Origin: Cephalopachus bancanus
Lineage: Eukaryota; Chordata; Mammalia; Primates; Tarsiidae
Length of the DNA stretch: 64,000 nucleotides
Direction of reading: 5' to 3'
NCBI GenBank assembly: GCA_027257055.1
Contig: JAPVLO010000977.1
Location: 62,001 to 126,000, forward strand
Positions 13,184 to 26,154 of this stretch are shown piece after piece. The translations under genes were made by a program, and so were the position numbers. Numbering within the stretch: position 1 is the stretch's first letter; every line of letters starts with the position of its first letter. The notes below the pieces were generated by a model, which did no database searches, was not told the origin of the DNA, and worked only from the letters and a program-made list of their open reading frames with translations.

Positions 13184-13439
13184 GTTTCACATGAATTATT
13201 GAATGCTTCTACACAGATCTGTCAATTCTATACCAATTCCTCAAATTGTCTAATCATTCTTCATTTAGTATGAATTCATAGTTATTTATTTTATACTTGA
13301 GCTATAATTTAATGCTAACTTATTATTTTGCTTAGAATTTTCCAGTTTGGTCCATTGAAGCTCTTTCAATTGACTTCTATGTTTCTTTGACATATTCTTA
13401 TCATTGTGTGTGTTTTGTTTATTTGTGTTAATTTTTTTC

Positions 13440-13749
13440 TTGTTGTGGTGTTTTTTGTTTTGTTTATTTTACTTGGAATCTCACTCCCTCACCCGGGCTG
13501 GAGTGCAGTGGCACACTCACAGTCATCCCAGCATGGACTGCTGGACTCAGGTGATCCTTCTGTCTCAGCCTTCCAAATGACCAGAACTGTATACATGTGC
13601 TACCACACCCAGCTAGTTTTGCAATTTAGTGTAGAAATGAGGTCTCACCAAGATGCCCAGGCTGGTGTCAAACCCGTGGGCTCAGGCAGTCCTCTCACCT
13701 TGGCATCCCAAAGTGCTAGGATTACAGGCTTGAGTCTCTGCATCCAGCC
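13440..13749 (-). mobile_element. Alu SINE, antisense, older
   Basis: Reversed Alu from 'cttggaatctcactccctc' to 'ttgagtctctgcatccagcc'. Many substitutions relative to the copy at 12872. It abuts the 3' tail of a long L1 at 13752, so one of the two probably inserted at the poly-A of the other. Confidence 0.92.
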
Positions 13750-13751
13750 TG

Positions 13752-16700
13752 TTGTTTTTTTTTTTATTTCTAAAGATATGGAGTACAATTCAGGATATGG
13801 TATATGAGAGGCCATCACACAGGCAAAGACTGGCCCTCCTTTTGGTCCCCACTTTACCTGCTTTGAGACCAGTTACACTTACTGATGTTATGCCCCTCCC
13901 CACCCACACCCTGGCAGTATCCTGCTACTGCCAATCCCATTCCTATAGTATTATGGTAATTTTTCAGGGTTCACTTGTGAGTGAGAACATGTGGTACTCT
14001 GTTATTTGTGTGATAGATCACTGAGTATGATAGACTCTAAATCCATCCAAATTGCTGCAAAATCCATATGTCTGTTCTTCTTTATAGCTGCATAATATTC
14101 CATTGTGTATATGTGCCATATTTTTTAAATCTAGTCCACATTCAATGGGCAACACAGCTGGCTCCATGTTTTTACTATTGTGAATAGTGCTGCAATAAAC
14201 ATGTGTGTGCAGTTATCTTTTTTGTAGAATGATTTGAGTTCCTCTGGGTATATTCCCAGCAGGGGAATTGCAGAGTCATATGGAAGGTCAATTTCTAGTT
14301 TTTTCAGAATAGCCACACTGTTTTCCAAAGACTTTGCACTAGTTTGCATCCCACTAGCAGTGTAGAAGCATTTTTTTTCTCTGCATCCTCGCCAGCATCT
14401 GTTGTTGCTTGTTTTATTAATGATGGCAATTCTTACTGGGTTTAGGTGATATCTCAATGTGGTTTTGATTTGTGTTTCTCTGATGATTAGTAAAACTGAA
14501 CATTTTTCATATATCTGTTGGCTGATCCTGTGTCTTCTTTTGAGAAGTGTCTATTAATGTCTTCTGCCCACTTTTTAATGGGGTTGTTTGTTTTATTCCT
14601 ATCAACACGTTTGAGATCCTTATAGATGCTGAATATTAGGCCTTTGTAAGGTATACAGTTGGTATATATTTTTCCCATTTGGTGGGCTATCTCTCCACTC
14701 TCTTGACTGTTTCATTGGCTCTGCAGAAGCTGTTCCATTTGATGAGGTCCCACTTGTCTATCTTATCTCTTATGGCATGGGCACTTAGGGTTTGATTAAG
14801 AATTGGTTACCAGTTTCAATTTCCATAAGGGTGTCTCCTCCTTTTTCTAAGGTCTCATAGTTTGAGATTTTACAATAGGTAGGTCTTTGATTCATTTATA
14901 GTTGATTTTTGTATATGATGATAGGTAAGGATCCTGTTTCAATCTTCTGCATGTGGTCAGCCAGTTTTCCCAGCACCATTTACTGAATATGTTCTCTTCT
15001 CCCCAGTGCTTGTTGTTGGAGACGCTAGCAAAGATGAGTTAGTTAAGAAATTGAGGTTTTCTTCCAGAATCTCTATCATGTTCCATTGGACCATACACCT
15101 GTTCTTTTACCAATACCAGGCTGTTTTCATTATTGTCATCTTATAGTACAGTTTGAAGCCTGGAAGTATGATACTCCCAGCTGTAATTCTTTTGCTAAGG
15201 ATTATTTTGACTATTCGTGGTCATTTATGTTTCCATATGAATTTCTGTGTTGTAATTTCCAGGCCTGAGAAGAATGTTGTTGGTAATTTAATGAGTATTG
15301 CATTGAATCTGTAGATTGCCTTTGGTAGGATGGACATCTTAACAATTGATTATTTGTATCCATGAGCATGGACTATTTTTCTATTTGTTTTTGTCTTCTT
15401 GAATTTCAGTGTTTTGCAGTTTTCATTGTAAAGGTCTTTCACTTCTCTGGTTAGTAAGAAGCCAAGGTACTTCACTTTTTTGTGTGTGGTTATTGTAAAC
15501 AGGATTGTGCATTTTATTTGGTTCTTTGTCTACCTGTTGTTGGTGTCTAAGAATGTGACTGTCTTTTGCACATTTATTTTGTGCCCTGAGATTTTGCCAA
15601 AGTCCTTTATCAGTGAAAGCAGACTTTTGACAGATTCTCTTGGATTTTCAAGGTATCAAATCATATCTTCAGAAAAGAGGGATAACTTAACTTCCTCTTT
15701 TCCTGTTTGGGTACCCCTGATTTCCTACTCTTGTCTAATTGCTCTAGCTAGGACTTCCAACATAATGCTAAACAAGAGGGGCGAGAGTGGGCAGCCTTTT
15801 CTTGTTTCAGTTTTCAGAAGAAATAGGTCCAGTTTCTGTCCATTTAGCAATATGCTAACTGTGGTTTTATCATAGATGGCGCTTACTATTTTGAGGTATG
15901 TTCCTTCTATGCTTAGAAGTTTGAGGGTTTTTATCAAGAAGTGATGCTGGATTTTATCAAAAGCCTTTTCTGCATCTAATGACATAATCATGTGATTTTT
16001 GTTTTTACTTGTGTTGATGTATTTAATTACATTTATGGTATTGCGTATGTTGAGCCAGACCTACATCCTGGGGATGAAGCCTACTTGGTTCATGGGTGGC
16101 TGATTTTTGAGATGTGTTGTTGCATCTGATTAGCTAGAATCTTGTTGAGAATTTTTGTAGCTATGTTCTTTAGGGATTTTGGCCTCATTTTTTGTTGGCT
16201 CTTTACCAACATTGGGTATCAGTGTGATGTTAGCATTATAAAATAATTTGGGGAGAATTCCATATTTGTCGATTGCCTAGAATACTTGCAATAGGATTGG
16301 TATCAGCTCCTCCTTGTATATTTTGTAGAATTCTGTTGGAAAGCTGTTCGGTCCAGGTTTTGTTTATTTGCTTGTTTGTTTTGGTTTGGTTTGGTTTTTG
16401 CTTTTGTAGGCAGTTTTCTTATGACAGAGTCAATTTCCTGGGTTATTACTGGTCTATTTAGTGTCTCAATGTCTTCTCGTTTCAGCCTTGGAGGGGTGTG
16501 AGATGTCAGAAAGTTCTCCATTTCATTTAAGTTATCAAGTGTGTTTCTATACAGATGTGCATAGTAATCTCTGGTAATCTTTTGTATTTCTTCAGGATCA
16601 GTTGAAATTTGATCTTTTGCATTTCTGATTGTGTTTACTGGGAGTTTTCTTTCTTTTTCTTGCTCATTTTGGCTAGGGATCCATCAATCCTTTTCATTCT

Positions 16701-19645
16701 TTCTAAGAATCCGCTTTTTATTTTGTTGTTTTTTTTCAATGATATTTATGTCTTCTATATCCCATATTTGGACTTTTACTTTGGTGATCTGGATTCTTCT
16801 GCTAAAGTTAGGGCTTTGGTGGTCTTGTCTTTCCAGTTCCCCTAGGTGATTTGTTAGTCTGTTAACTTGTGATCTTTCCATTTTCTTGATATGTGTTCAT
16901 AGAGATATAAATTCCCCTCTTATAACTGTTTTCATGGCATCCCAGAGGTTTTGGCAAAATGTTTTTTCATTTTCGTTTGTTTCCATGAGTGTTTTAATTT
17001 CTGTTTTGATTTCAATATTGAACCATTAGTTGTTCAGTGTCATGCTGTTTGGTGTCCATGTCTGTAGGCTTTGGGGAAATTTGTTGGTGTTCATATTTAT
17101 TTTTATTACATTGTGGTCTGAGAAGGTGCATGGCAGTATTTAGATCTTTTGGAATTTGTTTATGCTTGATTTATGGGTGAGGATGTGATTGATCTTGGAA
17201 TATGTTCCATGTGGTAGTGAGTAGAATGTATATCTGTGATTTTGGGGTGGAATATTCCGTGGTATCTAGTAATCTATTTGGTGGAGGATCAAGTTGAGAT
17301 TCTGGAGCTGTTGATTTTTTGCCTCAGTGATCTATCTAGGGTTGTTAGTAGGGTATTTAAGTCCCCGGCTCTGATAGTGTTAGAGTCAATATCTGTTTTT
17401 AGTTTACTTAATAGATGCTTTATAAATACTGGTGCTCATGTGCTGGGTATACACATACCTAGGGTGGATATTTCTTGTTGATGAATTGAACCTTTTATCA
17501 TTATGTGGTGTCTTTTTTTTAATTTTTGATGGCTTAAAGGTTATTTTATCTGATGTTAAGATTATGACTTCTGCCTTCTCTTGTGATCCATTTGCCTGGA
17601 AACTCGATTTCCATGCTCTAACTTTAAATCTGTGTGTGTCCCTTGTAGTGAGATGAGTTTCCTGGATGCAGCAAATAATTGGTCATGGCTTTTTATCCAG
17701 TTTGTCATTCTGTCTTTTCAGTGGTGCAATTATTACATTCACATTCAGGCTGATTATTGAAATTTGATTGTTTATTCCCACCATGAAGTTCTTATAAAGC
17801 TTTTCTATGTTTGCTTGATTGTTTTCTTTTAGCTTTAGGGTTGATGTATGTGTGTGTTTTCAAGTTTGCTATTGTGATGTATTCTCTGTTGATTCTGTGT
17901 TCTACTGTTCTCCTGGGAAGTGTGTGGTCATTCTTTTTTTTTCCTTCTTCTTTCTTCATGCTTAATACCTTTTTAAGCATCTCCTGTAGATCTGGTCTTG
18001 AAGCTTCACAATCTCTTAGGGATTGGATGTCTGGAAAGGATTTGAATTCTCCATCACTGATAAAGCTGAGCTTGGTTGAGTAGGAAATTCTTGGTTTAAA
18101 TTGTTCATCTTTGAGGACTTTGAATATTGGACTTCTAGCTTGTATTATTTCTGTTGATGGGTCTGCTGTTATTCTGATTGTTTTTTCCCACTAGGTAGTC
18201 TGACATTTTTCTCTTGCTGCCTTTAGGATTTCTTCTTTTGTGCCTACTTTGTGAAAATGAATTACTATGTGACTAGGGGATGGTCTTCTCATTTGATATC
18301 TTGTAAGGGTTCCATGTATATGTTATGTTTGGATGGTTGCATCTCTGGTGACATGGGGAATGTTTTCTTGGACAACTTCCTGGAATACTTGCTCCATGGT
18401 GTTCTCCATTTCTCTTTTTTATTCTGGGATACCAATCAGGCATAGGTTTTTGCCTCCTGATATAACTGCACATCTCTTGGAGGCTTTGTTCTTTCTTTCT
18501 GAGTTTCTTTTTCTTTTTTCTTTTTTTTTTTTTTTTGAGTTGGAGTCTCACTCTGTCGCCCAGACTGGAGTGCAGTGGCTACTCTCAGCCACTGCAGCCT
18601 CGACCTGCTGGGCTCCGGCGATCCTTCTGCCTCAGCCTTCCAAGTAGCTGGAATTACAGGCATGCGCTACCACGCTCGGCTGATTTTTTTATTTATTGTA
18701 GAATTGAGGTCTCACTACCCAGGCAGGTCTTGAACCCGCGGGCTCAGGCAATCCACTCACCTCAGCCTCCCAAAGGCGCAGGATTACAGGCTGAGCCACC
18801 GAGCCCAGCTTGAGTTTATTTTTCTATTTTTTTTTACAGATCAGGTTAATTCAATATTTTGGTCTTCAAGTTCTGAGAGTCTTTCTTCTATTTGATTAAT
18901 TCTGCTTTCCGTGCTAGTCATCTTGTTATTTATTTCATGGATGAAACTTGTATGACCAAAATATCTTACAAGTCCTTTCAGTGTAGCATCTTGTCTTTCT
19001 TGAGTCTTAGTCACTCTTTCCATCCATTCCCTAATCCCTGTTGTATTCTTGGTCCAGTTGTTGGTGACTTCCATTGTTTGGTCTTTGAGGTCTGATTTTT
19101 AGGCATTTTCTCTTTGTTACACTGGAAATTACCTGTGGTCTTCTGTTGATTTTTCCTTGTTTGTGATAGATATCTTTCTTTTCATTTTAGTTTTGTAATT
19201 CAGTGGCAGTGAGAGAGGCTTTCACTTCTGATATTTGCTGAACCCTCTATTCTTCCCTGGTCAGGGCTCTGTAATTGTTCTATTTTGAAACAGGACTGTG
19301 TGTGGAAAGCTATTTTGTCTCTTGTAGTTTTGTTAGTCAAATAAGGTGGGAGATGGGGAACTAAGATTCAGAAACTACTTACAAATCGCTATGTTCTCTG
19401 ATTGTGGTATGGATTCCTTGAGACCCACTCCCTACCATGGTGGTTGTTTTTAAAACTTTGTTACTTTCTAGTACTACACAGTGTTTCAGGCTTAGAATCA
19501 GCCATTTTTCAGAGGAGCTCAGGTTTATCTTATTGGAGAATGGTATTTGAAACCAAGATCTCAGCTTTAGACATGGTTGCTACTGAGGTGTTATTTCTTC
19601 TAGGTTCCCATGGATGGCAGAGCAAGGAAATAAATATATGTGTGT
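13752..19645 (-). mobile_element. Long L1 LINE, antisense, split by an Alu
   Basis: The element lies on the minus strand, with its 3' poly-A as the T run at about 13750. Degraded ORF2 is visible: the C-terminal Cys-rich piece (SNNRCWRGC and PLLGIYPEELKSFYKKD) at 14131-14457, and the reverse transcriptase core ([24 protein letters not shown]) at 15725-15991. An ORF1 coiled-coil piece (SRINQIEERLSELEDQN) is at 18841-19074. Stops and frameshifts occur throughout, so it cannot move. The 5' end is not sharply defined and is placed near 19645. A younger Alu at 18510-18810 interrupts the ORF1/ORF2 side. L1s move by target-primed reverse transcription. Confidence 0.9.
18510..18810 (-). mobile_element. 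Alu SINE inserted in the long L1
   Basis: Full dimer in reverse from a C-interrupted T run through 'gagttggagtctcactctg' to 'gagccaccgagcccagct'. Flanking near-duplications 'tgagtttctttttc' (18501) and 'tgagtttatttttc' (18811) fit an insertion inside the L1. It must be younger than the L1. Confidence 0.94.
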
Positions 19646-19708
19646 ACACTAGCCAGTGTATACATACATACATATATATTTATAAATATTTATGTGAGTA
19701 ACTATTAC

Positions 19709-20066
19709 TTTTTTTAATTTTAGTGCTTTCTTTTTCTTCTGTTCTGATTTTTAGGTAAGTTTTTTTGTTTTTTGGGGTTTTTTTTGAGTTGGAGTCTCAC
19801 TCTGTCACCCAGACTGGAGTGCGGTGGCATGCTCCTGGCTACTGCAGCCTTGACCTGCTGGGCTCTGGTGATCCTTCCACCTCAGCCTTCCAAGTAGCTG
19901 GAACTACAGGAACATGCTACCACACCCAGCTAATATTTTTGATTTATTGTAGAGATGAGGTCTCACCAAGTTGTCCAGGTAGGTCTCAAACCTGCAGAGT
20001 CAGGCAGTCCATTCACCTCAGCCTCCCAAAGTGCTGGGATTACAGGCTGAGTCACTGAGCCCAGCC
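19709..20066 (-). mobile_element. Alu SINE with transduced 3' flank, antisense
   Basis: Perfect 15-base duplications 'gtgagtaactattac' sit at 19694-19708 and 20067-20081. Between them is a reversed Alu (about 19776-20066), its T-rich tail, then about 50 bases of non-Alu sequence (19717-19760) and a second T run at 19709-19717. In element orientation this reads Alu, A tract, unique flank, A tract. That is the expected shape when Pol III read past the source Alu and the longer transcript was retroposed. Confidence 0.8.
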
Positions 20067-20081
20067 GTGAGTAACTATTAC

Positions 20082-21090
20082 AGTTAACATGAGTTCATAA
20101 TGATCTCTCCAAATCCAATCTAATAATATATGGATCATTTTACCTCATCTATCTCTTTGCTTATCTATATCCTTCCTTATCTAGTATTTGCTTGTCTATC
20201 ATTCCCATCATCCACTATCCACCATCCACTTACTTAATTGTTTAATTCCAGTATGCATGTATAGTTATTTTAGAATTATAAATTCTAAAATATTCCTATG
20301 GGAAAAGCCATTTTCAACTAAAGTTCAGTGCTTCTAAGGGCTCTGCTCATAAACCAGGGGAAGTGAAGACAAGTTGGGGACCCAAACTTCACCTGGATAT
20401 AGACTACTTATGTATTTAATCCTGACTTGTAAAATAAAAAAGTAAAATAAAATCAATGTACACTGCTTTTTTTGTGGATTCCTTTGGCTTTAGACTTATA
20501 GACTCTATCCAAACAAACAGAATTTTAGCCATTAGAAGTCTGCCTGCATTGCATACTCCACACAACTACCCTGCAACATATGCTAGCCATGAATAAAATA
20601 AATTCCAGAACAAAACCCCAAGCCACTGCTGCCCTTAAGTGTGCTCTAGCTCAGAGCCTTCCCATTGTGCTGTTGTGTGACATCACCATAGAGCTAAGCC
20701 CCTTCTCTTCCTCTATAATTCACTTACCTTTTTCCCCATCTGGATGATTATTCTGTAACCTCTGGACAGTTCATGCTGTAAGAGACTTCCCAAGCATGCA
20801 AACTTGTCAAACTTTGTCCAAATAAAGCCCATATGTGCTACCCTCACTGCATTGTCATATTTTATTCTTGACCAGTCACCAAAACCTGAATTCAATTTCT
20901 ATAAATTAGTACCATTTTCTCCCTTAACCAAGTTCATTTATGTATTCATAATCTTTTGTCATGGTCTTCATTCTATACAGGGATTCATCTAACTTCCTAA
21001 ATGAATTTGAAAATTTTTATACATTTAGACTCACTCTTTGTGTTTAATATAAATTTGATCACACCAACAGTGTTTTTTTCTGCACACATA
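20082..21090. other. Mixed spacer with possible L1 and LTR pieces
   Basis: The segment 20330-20450 ends 'acccaaacttcacctgg' and 'atcctgacttgtaaaataaaa', like the L1 3' end at 5835-5950, so a short sense L1 tail is likely. The segment about 20500-20880, with 'tcaaactttgtccaaataaagcc', looks like the downstream part of an LTR but was not assigned. No coding frame. Confidence 0.4.
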
Positions 21091-21094
21091 CACA

Positions 21095-21475
21095 GTCATA
21101 CATCACTTAATGATGAGGTTACAGTCTGAAAAATGCATTGTAAGGTGTTTTTGTCATTGTGCAAACATCATAGAGTATAACACAAACCTAGGTGGCATGG
21201 CTTACTACACACTTAAGCTATATGATATAGCCTTTTGCTACTATGCTACAAACCTGTACAGCATGTTACAGTACTAAGCAATGTAGGCAACTGTAACACA
21301 ATGGTGGTGTGTATATATTCCAAGCATAGAAAAGATAGAGTAAAAAATGATATTAAATATTTTGTATCATATGCATTGTATAGGACACTAACCATGCAAG
21401 GCTGGAAGTTACTCTGGGTGAGTCAATGTGTGAGTGGTGAGTAAATCTGAAAGCCTAGGACATTACTACACACCA
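21095..21475 (+). mobile_element. Tigger/MER2-like DNA transposon remnant
   Basis: Starts 'cagtcatacatcacttaatgatga' and continues through 'gtcattgtgcaaacatcatagagt', 'cctaggtggcatggctta', 'aacctgtacagcatgttac' and 'ctctgggtgagtcaatg' to 'gcctaggacattactac'. This order is typical of non-autonomous TcMar-Tigger (MER2-type) elements, which duplicate a TA target. The copy is internally rearranged and lacks its far end. Orientation is given by convention only. Confidence 0.7.
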
Positions 21476-21639
21476 TTTAAGTACATGTCTATGAATCCAA
21501 GAATCTAAGCAAAAACAATTCACCTACAAACCCAGTTACACACAACAGAGCAGTGAGTACATTAAGCTTCATGGGTACCTCACCTTGTTGCCTGGTGTGC
21601 CTAAAGCCTTACTTTGGGTCGTGTTTTGTATACCCATCT

Positions 21640-22030
21640 GCTAAAGGAAAAACTTTAGACATATTAAATTAAGCAGAGTCTAATTCAGCAAGGAATGATG
21701 AATGAATGGAGCAGCCATTGCTCCATTCAGCAACTTAGCCACTGCTTCATGGTGGCACAATACTTTTGGACAGAAGGTATAAAGTGACATATACAAAATG
21801 GAAGTGAGATACAGAACCAGCATGATTGGTTAAAGCTTGACAATTTGCCTTATTTGAAGCACTTTAAACAATTGGCCACATGTGGTTTGCTGAGAAGCAG
21901 CTATTTGTTATAAATGCAAATTTCTAAGTTAAGTTTTTAGTTTATTTATATACAAAGTCAGGTTGAGTTTATTATCTATATGAGAATAGAGGTTTTTTCC
22001 AGCCAAATTTAGGTTGATTTAACATATTTG
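21640..22030 (-). mobile_element. Probable ERV LTR remnant, antisense
   Basis: Contains 'gcagccattgctccattcagc', 'tacagaaccagcatgattggttaaagcttg', 'tgccttatttgaagc' and 'caattggccacatgtgg', a series I associate with class III/ERVL-related LTRs in reverse. Family unresolved. No attached retroviral reading frame. Confidence 0.45.
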
Positions 22031-22364
22031 GCTTCTATTTTAAGCCACTTTTTCATTTCCAAGTTGCTGATTTTTCCCCATTGTGTATTCTCTACAAAGA
22101 ATCCTAACTATTATACTTCATATGTTTATTTTGAAAAATCCTACTTATATCATTCTTTACTTTTTCATGTTAGATCAGTCTAAAAATTAGAGATAAGCAA
22201 AAATTATAAATAGGAACACTAATGTTTGTACTATTTAGAAATACTCTATTATTTTTTGTCTGATGTTGATGTCTATCCTACCATAGCTCTTAAACAAGTA
22301 AAATCAGATTTCACACTATTTTTATTTTAAAAACTGCTTTTTAAAATCAACATCTTGTAGGTGT
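22031..22364. other. Unassigned AT-rich spacer
   Basis: No repeat or coding frame recognised between an LTR remnant and a microsatellite. Confidence 0.5.
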
Positions 22365-22436
22365 CTCTTCTTCTCTTCTTCTTCTTCTTCTTCTTCTTCT
22401 TCTTCTTCTTCTTCTTCTTCCTCTCTCTCTCTCTCA
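22365..22436 (+). repeat. (TTC)n-(TC)n microsatellite
   Basis: About 17 tandem TTC units followed by about 8 TC units, all pyrimidine on this strand. A mirror-type polypurine/polypyrimidine tract like this is prone to length change and could form a triplex. Confidence 0.95.
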
Positions 22437-22884
22437 CACATCTTTTTCTACATACTCAAACACTAAGTACTGAGTATATGTACTCAGTGTAATTCCTTAA
22501 AAATAATCACATACTCCATGAATTACACGAATTCTCAAAAAATTCTATATTACTGGGGAAAATATCTAAGATATGCATGTGAAATTTTCAAATTTATTTT
22601 TCTGACTTTGTTGGAAATGTATATTAATCTATTTACAATTTGGAATAGAATGTATATGCAGACATATTACAAATTTCAAAGTAAGCAAAAGAATCATATA
22701 ATGTCTTCAAACTTTCCCTTTTCTTCTTCACCTTCCCTTCAAATTCCCCAATATTCCAGACTTAAACCACCAGGGGAGTGCTGGAGCCTAAGAGATACAG
22801 TAGAGCCTCATAGAAGAGGGCTGACCAGTATGCCATAAATGGGCTTAAGTGGAGTGAGTAGGGCAAGTGTGAGGTGGGGAGGCA

Positions 22885-23290
22885 GACCTGAAGAGAACTG
22901 CAGCAGAATAAATGGTAGCATATTCATACAACGCAATATTATGCAGCCATAAAGATCAAATACTGATGCACACAACATGGTTGAATTGCATGTTGTTAAG
23001 TCAAAGAAGGCAAACACAAAATCATGCATATTATAGCTATCCTTTTTTGTTGTTTGTGAAGTTTTAGACTAGAAAACAATCAGCTACCATGATTTATATC
23101 AGAATACTATTTTTTTTTCCTGGGATGGATTGAGTGACAATGAACATGAGGAAAATTTTCAAGAGAGGGAAATAATTCATATTTTTATAAAAGTGGAGGA
23201 TTAATATAAGTAATCTTGAAACTTCTTTGAAATGTACATTACATTTAAAACCATGCATTTATTATATGCAAATTATATCTAAATAAGTTT
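22885..23290 (+). mobile_element. Ancient L1M 3'-end fragment, sense
   Basis: Includes 'ggtagcatattcatacaac', 'aatattatgcagccataaag', 'acacaacatggttgaattgc' and the 3' phrase 'attatatgcaaattatatct', in the order of old L1M 3' ends. No open frame. Confidence 0.75.
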
Positions 23291-25395
23291 GATTTCTTAC
23301 AAAACTGAATATGCTCTCTAGGCCTGGAAAATATTTATTTAGGATCTTGATATCCATTTGGCCAACTCTTAGTGGCTCAGTACTAATATTATGCAATGGC
23401 TATTTGTGTCCCTGATTATTTGCAAACCTGTGTGACATGAAGAAATATGATTTAAACTTGGGTAGAATGTGAAATGGATAGAAAACTCTATCTGAGAAAA
23501 TTCTATTCCTGGCACTGTGCAATTGTGTTACAATTTGTATTCTAGGAAGACCTAAGATTCTTGGATCACAGAGTTCTCCAGTTAGGAGCTCTGGTTCTCT
23601 CTTGCACAGCTCTGCACATGCCTTCCAATGTCAATTGTGGTGTGGTAGGAAGAAGTGTGTTTTTCTTGGTTTTATTTTCTAATGAAGTTAACTTAGTGAG
23701 TTGAACATTGGGATGACCTAGTACAGAATATCATATAGGAAGATGATTTCCTCTCCCTGAATAAAGTGGTTTCAACCTTTGGTAAGTGAGAGAAGGAAGC
23801 TCCACTGAGAATTTTCAACAAAACCAAACATTGGAATTCCTATTATTCTATAGCTCAGTCAAGTCTAAAATCACCTGAAATGGCCTTTATTACTTCTACT
23901 TTAAAGTAGCTAAAGACCTAGCGGTCAATTGTGATTTTCTCATTAGATTCATTCTAAGACAGATATTCAAAAGCCCGTGCATCTTGGCAGCCCTGCTTGT
24001 CCCTCTTCCCAAGAAAATTTTTTAATCCAGTGATGAATTAGAGTCTTTCTGTCCCCAGCGCTTACAGTCACACCCTTGGATGATGACCACCTGCTGACTA
24101 ACCAGGTACCAACTGTCTCTGGAAATGGACCTTGTAGGTGCACCCAAGAGACCATGAACTCCCAGGAACCAACTAGATGAATTCAGAGCTGAATCATGTG
24201 TCTATGGAAGACATGAGGACAGAGAAAAGAGGAACTTTAGCTCTGGTTCACATCTTGAGAAAAGATCCCTTCACTTTTTGGGAGTTGGGTCACTAGAGAT
24301 ATTAGTCAATCAATAATGAATGCAAGAAGACTGGAGATAGGCTGGCTGAGGAGAGTGGACTAGCTCTGTGTCTGACTTTGTTTCTTAGCCTTGAACTCAG
24401 GGTTCTCAATTTCAAGTCATCCCTGATGAGAAGATGAAGGCCCAGATAAGCAAGAGAGCCCACAGAGTAAAAACCAGTGTGCAGTTTTCTACAACTGCTG
24501 GGGAACAGATAGTTTTTAGAAAAAAGAAAGGAAAGAAAAACTCACTGGAGAGAGGGTGGAATTAAGGTCTCTGAGAAACAAATAACCAAAAATTTTTGTA
24601 TAAAGTTAAATATTTTAATAGGTGCTGTATTTCTAAGACCCTTCACTCTGCTGCTTTCCCATCATCTTCTCCTACAGGAGACTTCATTACCAGAGTGAAC
24701 ATTTGCATTTGCCCTGAGGATGTTGGTGGGTTTTCCAGGCTTCTCTCCAGCTGGCTTTCTGCTTCTTCCTTCTCCAGGTGTCTATTCAGTACTCGCAGGT
24801 CAATGTTCTGCTTCATGCTTTTTATATGTTGGCTTGTTTTCTATGTTTCTTCTCATATAAATAAAAACATATGGTCATCCATCAACCAAGAAAACTCCCT
24901 CACATCAACCTCTTTTACTCCTTTGGATGGACCCTATAAAACTCATAGCTGCAATATTTATCTAAATCTTTATTGAATATAGGTAATTTTGATGTATCTT
25001 TTAAAATATACCATGTAATGTTTACATTGAACAGAAAAAGTACATCTGAGTACGAAGAATTTGGACTCAGAATTTCTGCATTCTATTTGGTTATGTTGGT
25101 GGAAAAAAAATCACTTATTTCTGTAGGACATGAGTCATTTCTTTTCAAAGTAAAGGGACCTCAGGATGAAGTTTGCAGACTCCATGTTTGGAGAAAAACT
25201 GTGTAGGAGATCAAAAGAATGACATTTTTTGCTTTCTTCTACATTTGATGTAATTGGATGATGAGTATCAAATGTTTAATGTCCATAAATTTTGACTCAG
25301 CAGTTTTTTCTTTTTTTTACATTTACCAATTTTTCATGAAGAATAATTTAAATACTACAAATAAACAGCTAGAGGGAGAGATAGGTAGGGCAAAG
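23291..25395. other. Mostly unassigned sequence
   Basis: About 2.1 kb with few recognisable repeats. The longest frame (126 codons, 24596-24976) has no domain, and low-complexity Ser/Phe content suggests chance. TSBP1 5' exons would be expected near here if human gene order holds, but I could not identify any. Confidence 0.4.
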
Positions 25396-25399
25396 TCAG

Positions 25400-25840
25400 G
25401 AAGTGTTCTGAGTGCAGGAGCTTATGCTCCCATGAAGTTGGGGTGCACCACCATCTGCCACTCATGGATGAGTTCTTGTTCAGCATCCTGTAAGCCCGTA
25501 TTCAGAAGTTCTGAACTCTACTCTTTTGGGTTTTAATGGAGGCTTCATTACATAGGTATGATTAATTAGTTAATTAGCCATTGACAGTCAACTTAAATTT
25601 CAGTCTGTCTTCCCTTACTGGACATCAGTGGGCAGGGATAAAAGTCCGAAACCTCCAGTCATGACTTTTTTTTCCCTTATGAACAACCCCATCCTGAAGC
25701 TGCCTAGGGACTGCCAGCCATTAGTCAATCATTAAAAATACGTCACTTTGGAGAGTCCAAGGATTTGGGGATTTGTATGCCAGGAAACTGGGATAAAGAC
25801 CAAACATATATTTCACAATAACACAGTCTAGCCCTGGTGT
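25400..25840. mobile_element. ERVL-type LTR, same family as 4560-5290
   Basis: Aligns with the split LTR at 4560-5290: 'ttttaatggaggcttcattacatagg', 'gaagctgcctagggactgccagcc', 'tttgtatgccaggaaactggg' and 'aaacatatatttcacaata' recur in the same order and spacing once the MST insertion is removed from the other copy. The left edge is uncertain. Confidence 0.55.
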
Positions 25841-26154
25841 TTGAACTCAAATTCATTACATCAAAAGAATATGCAACTCAAAAAATTCTGGCAAATTGCT
25901 AGAACTGTTACCAAACTGTTCTTTTTTTTTTTTCTTTTTTGTGGAAATACGTATTTTCTTATTATTCAGATACCTGATTTTTAAATAACTAGATGTTTGT
26001 CAGCATTTTAAATGCAAACTGTTTAAAAAGGTTTATAAGTCGACTGGGAAAATCAGCTCCAAGCTAGAATTAGGCATAGTTGGTACTAGTACTTAGTGGA
26101 GGGCAATGACATTTCTTTTCTTTTTTTCTTTTTTCTTTCTTTTTTTTCTTTTTT

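Noticed and set aside
24596..24976. 126-codon plus-strand open frame
   Set aside because: No recognisable domain, biased Ser/Phe/Leu composition, no splice or promoter support.
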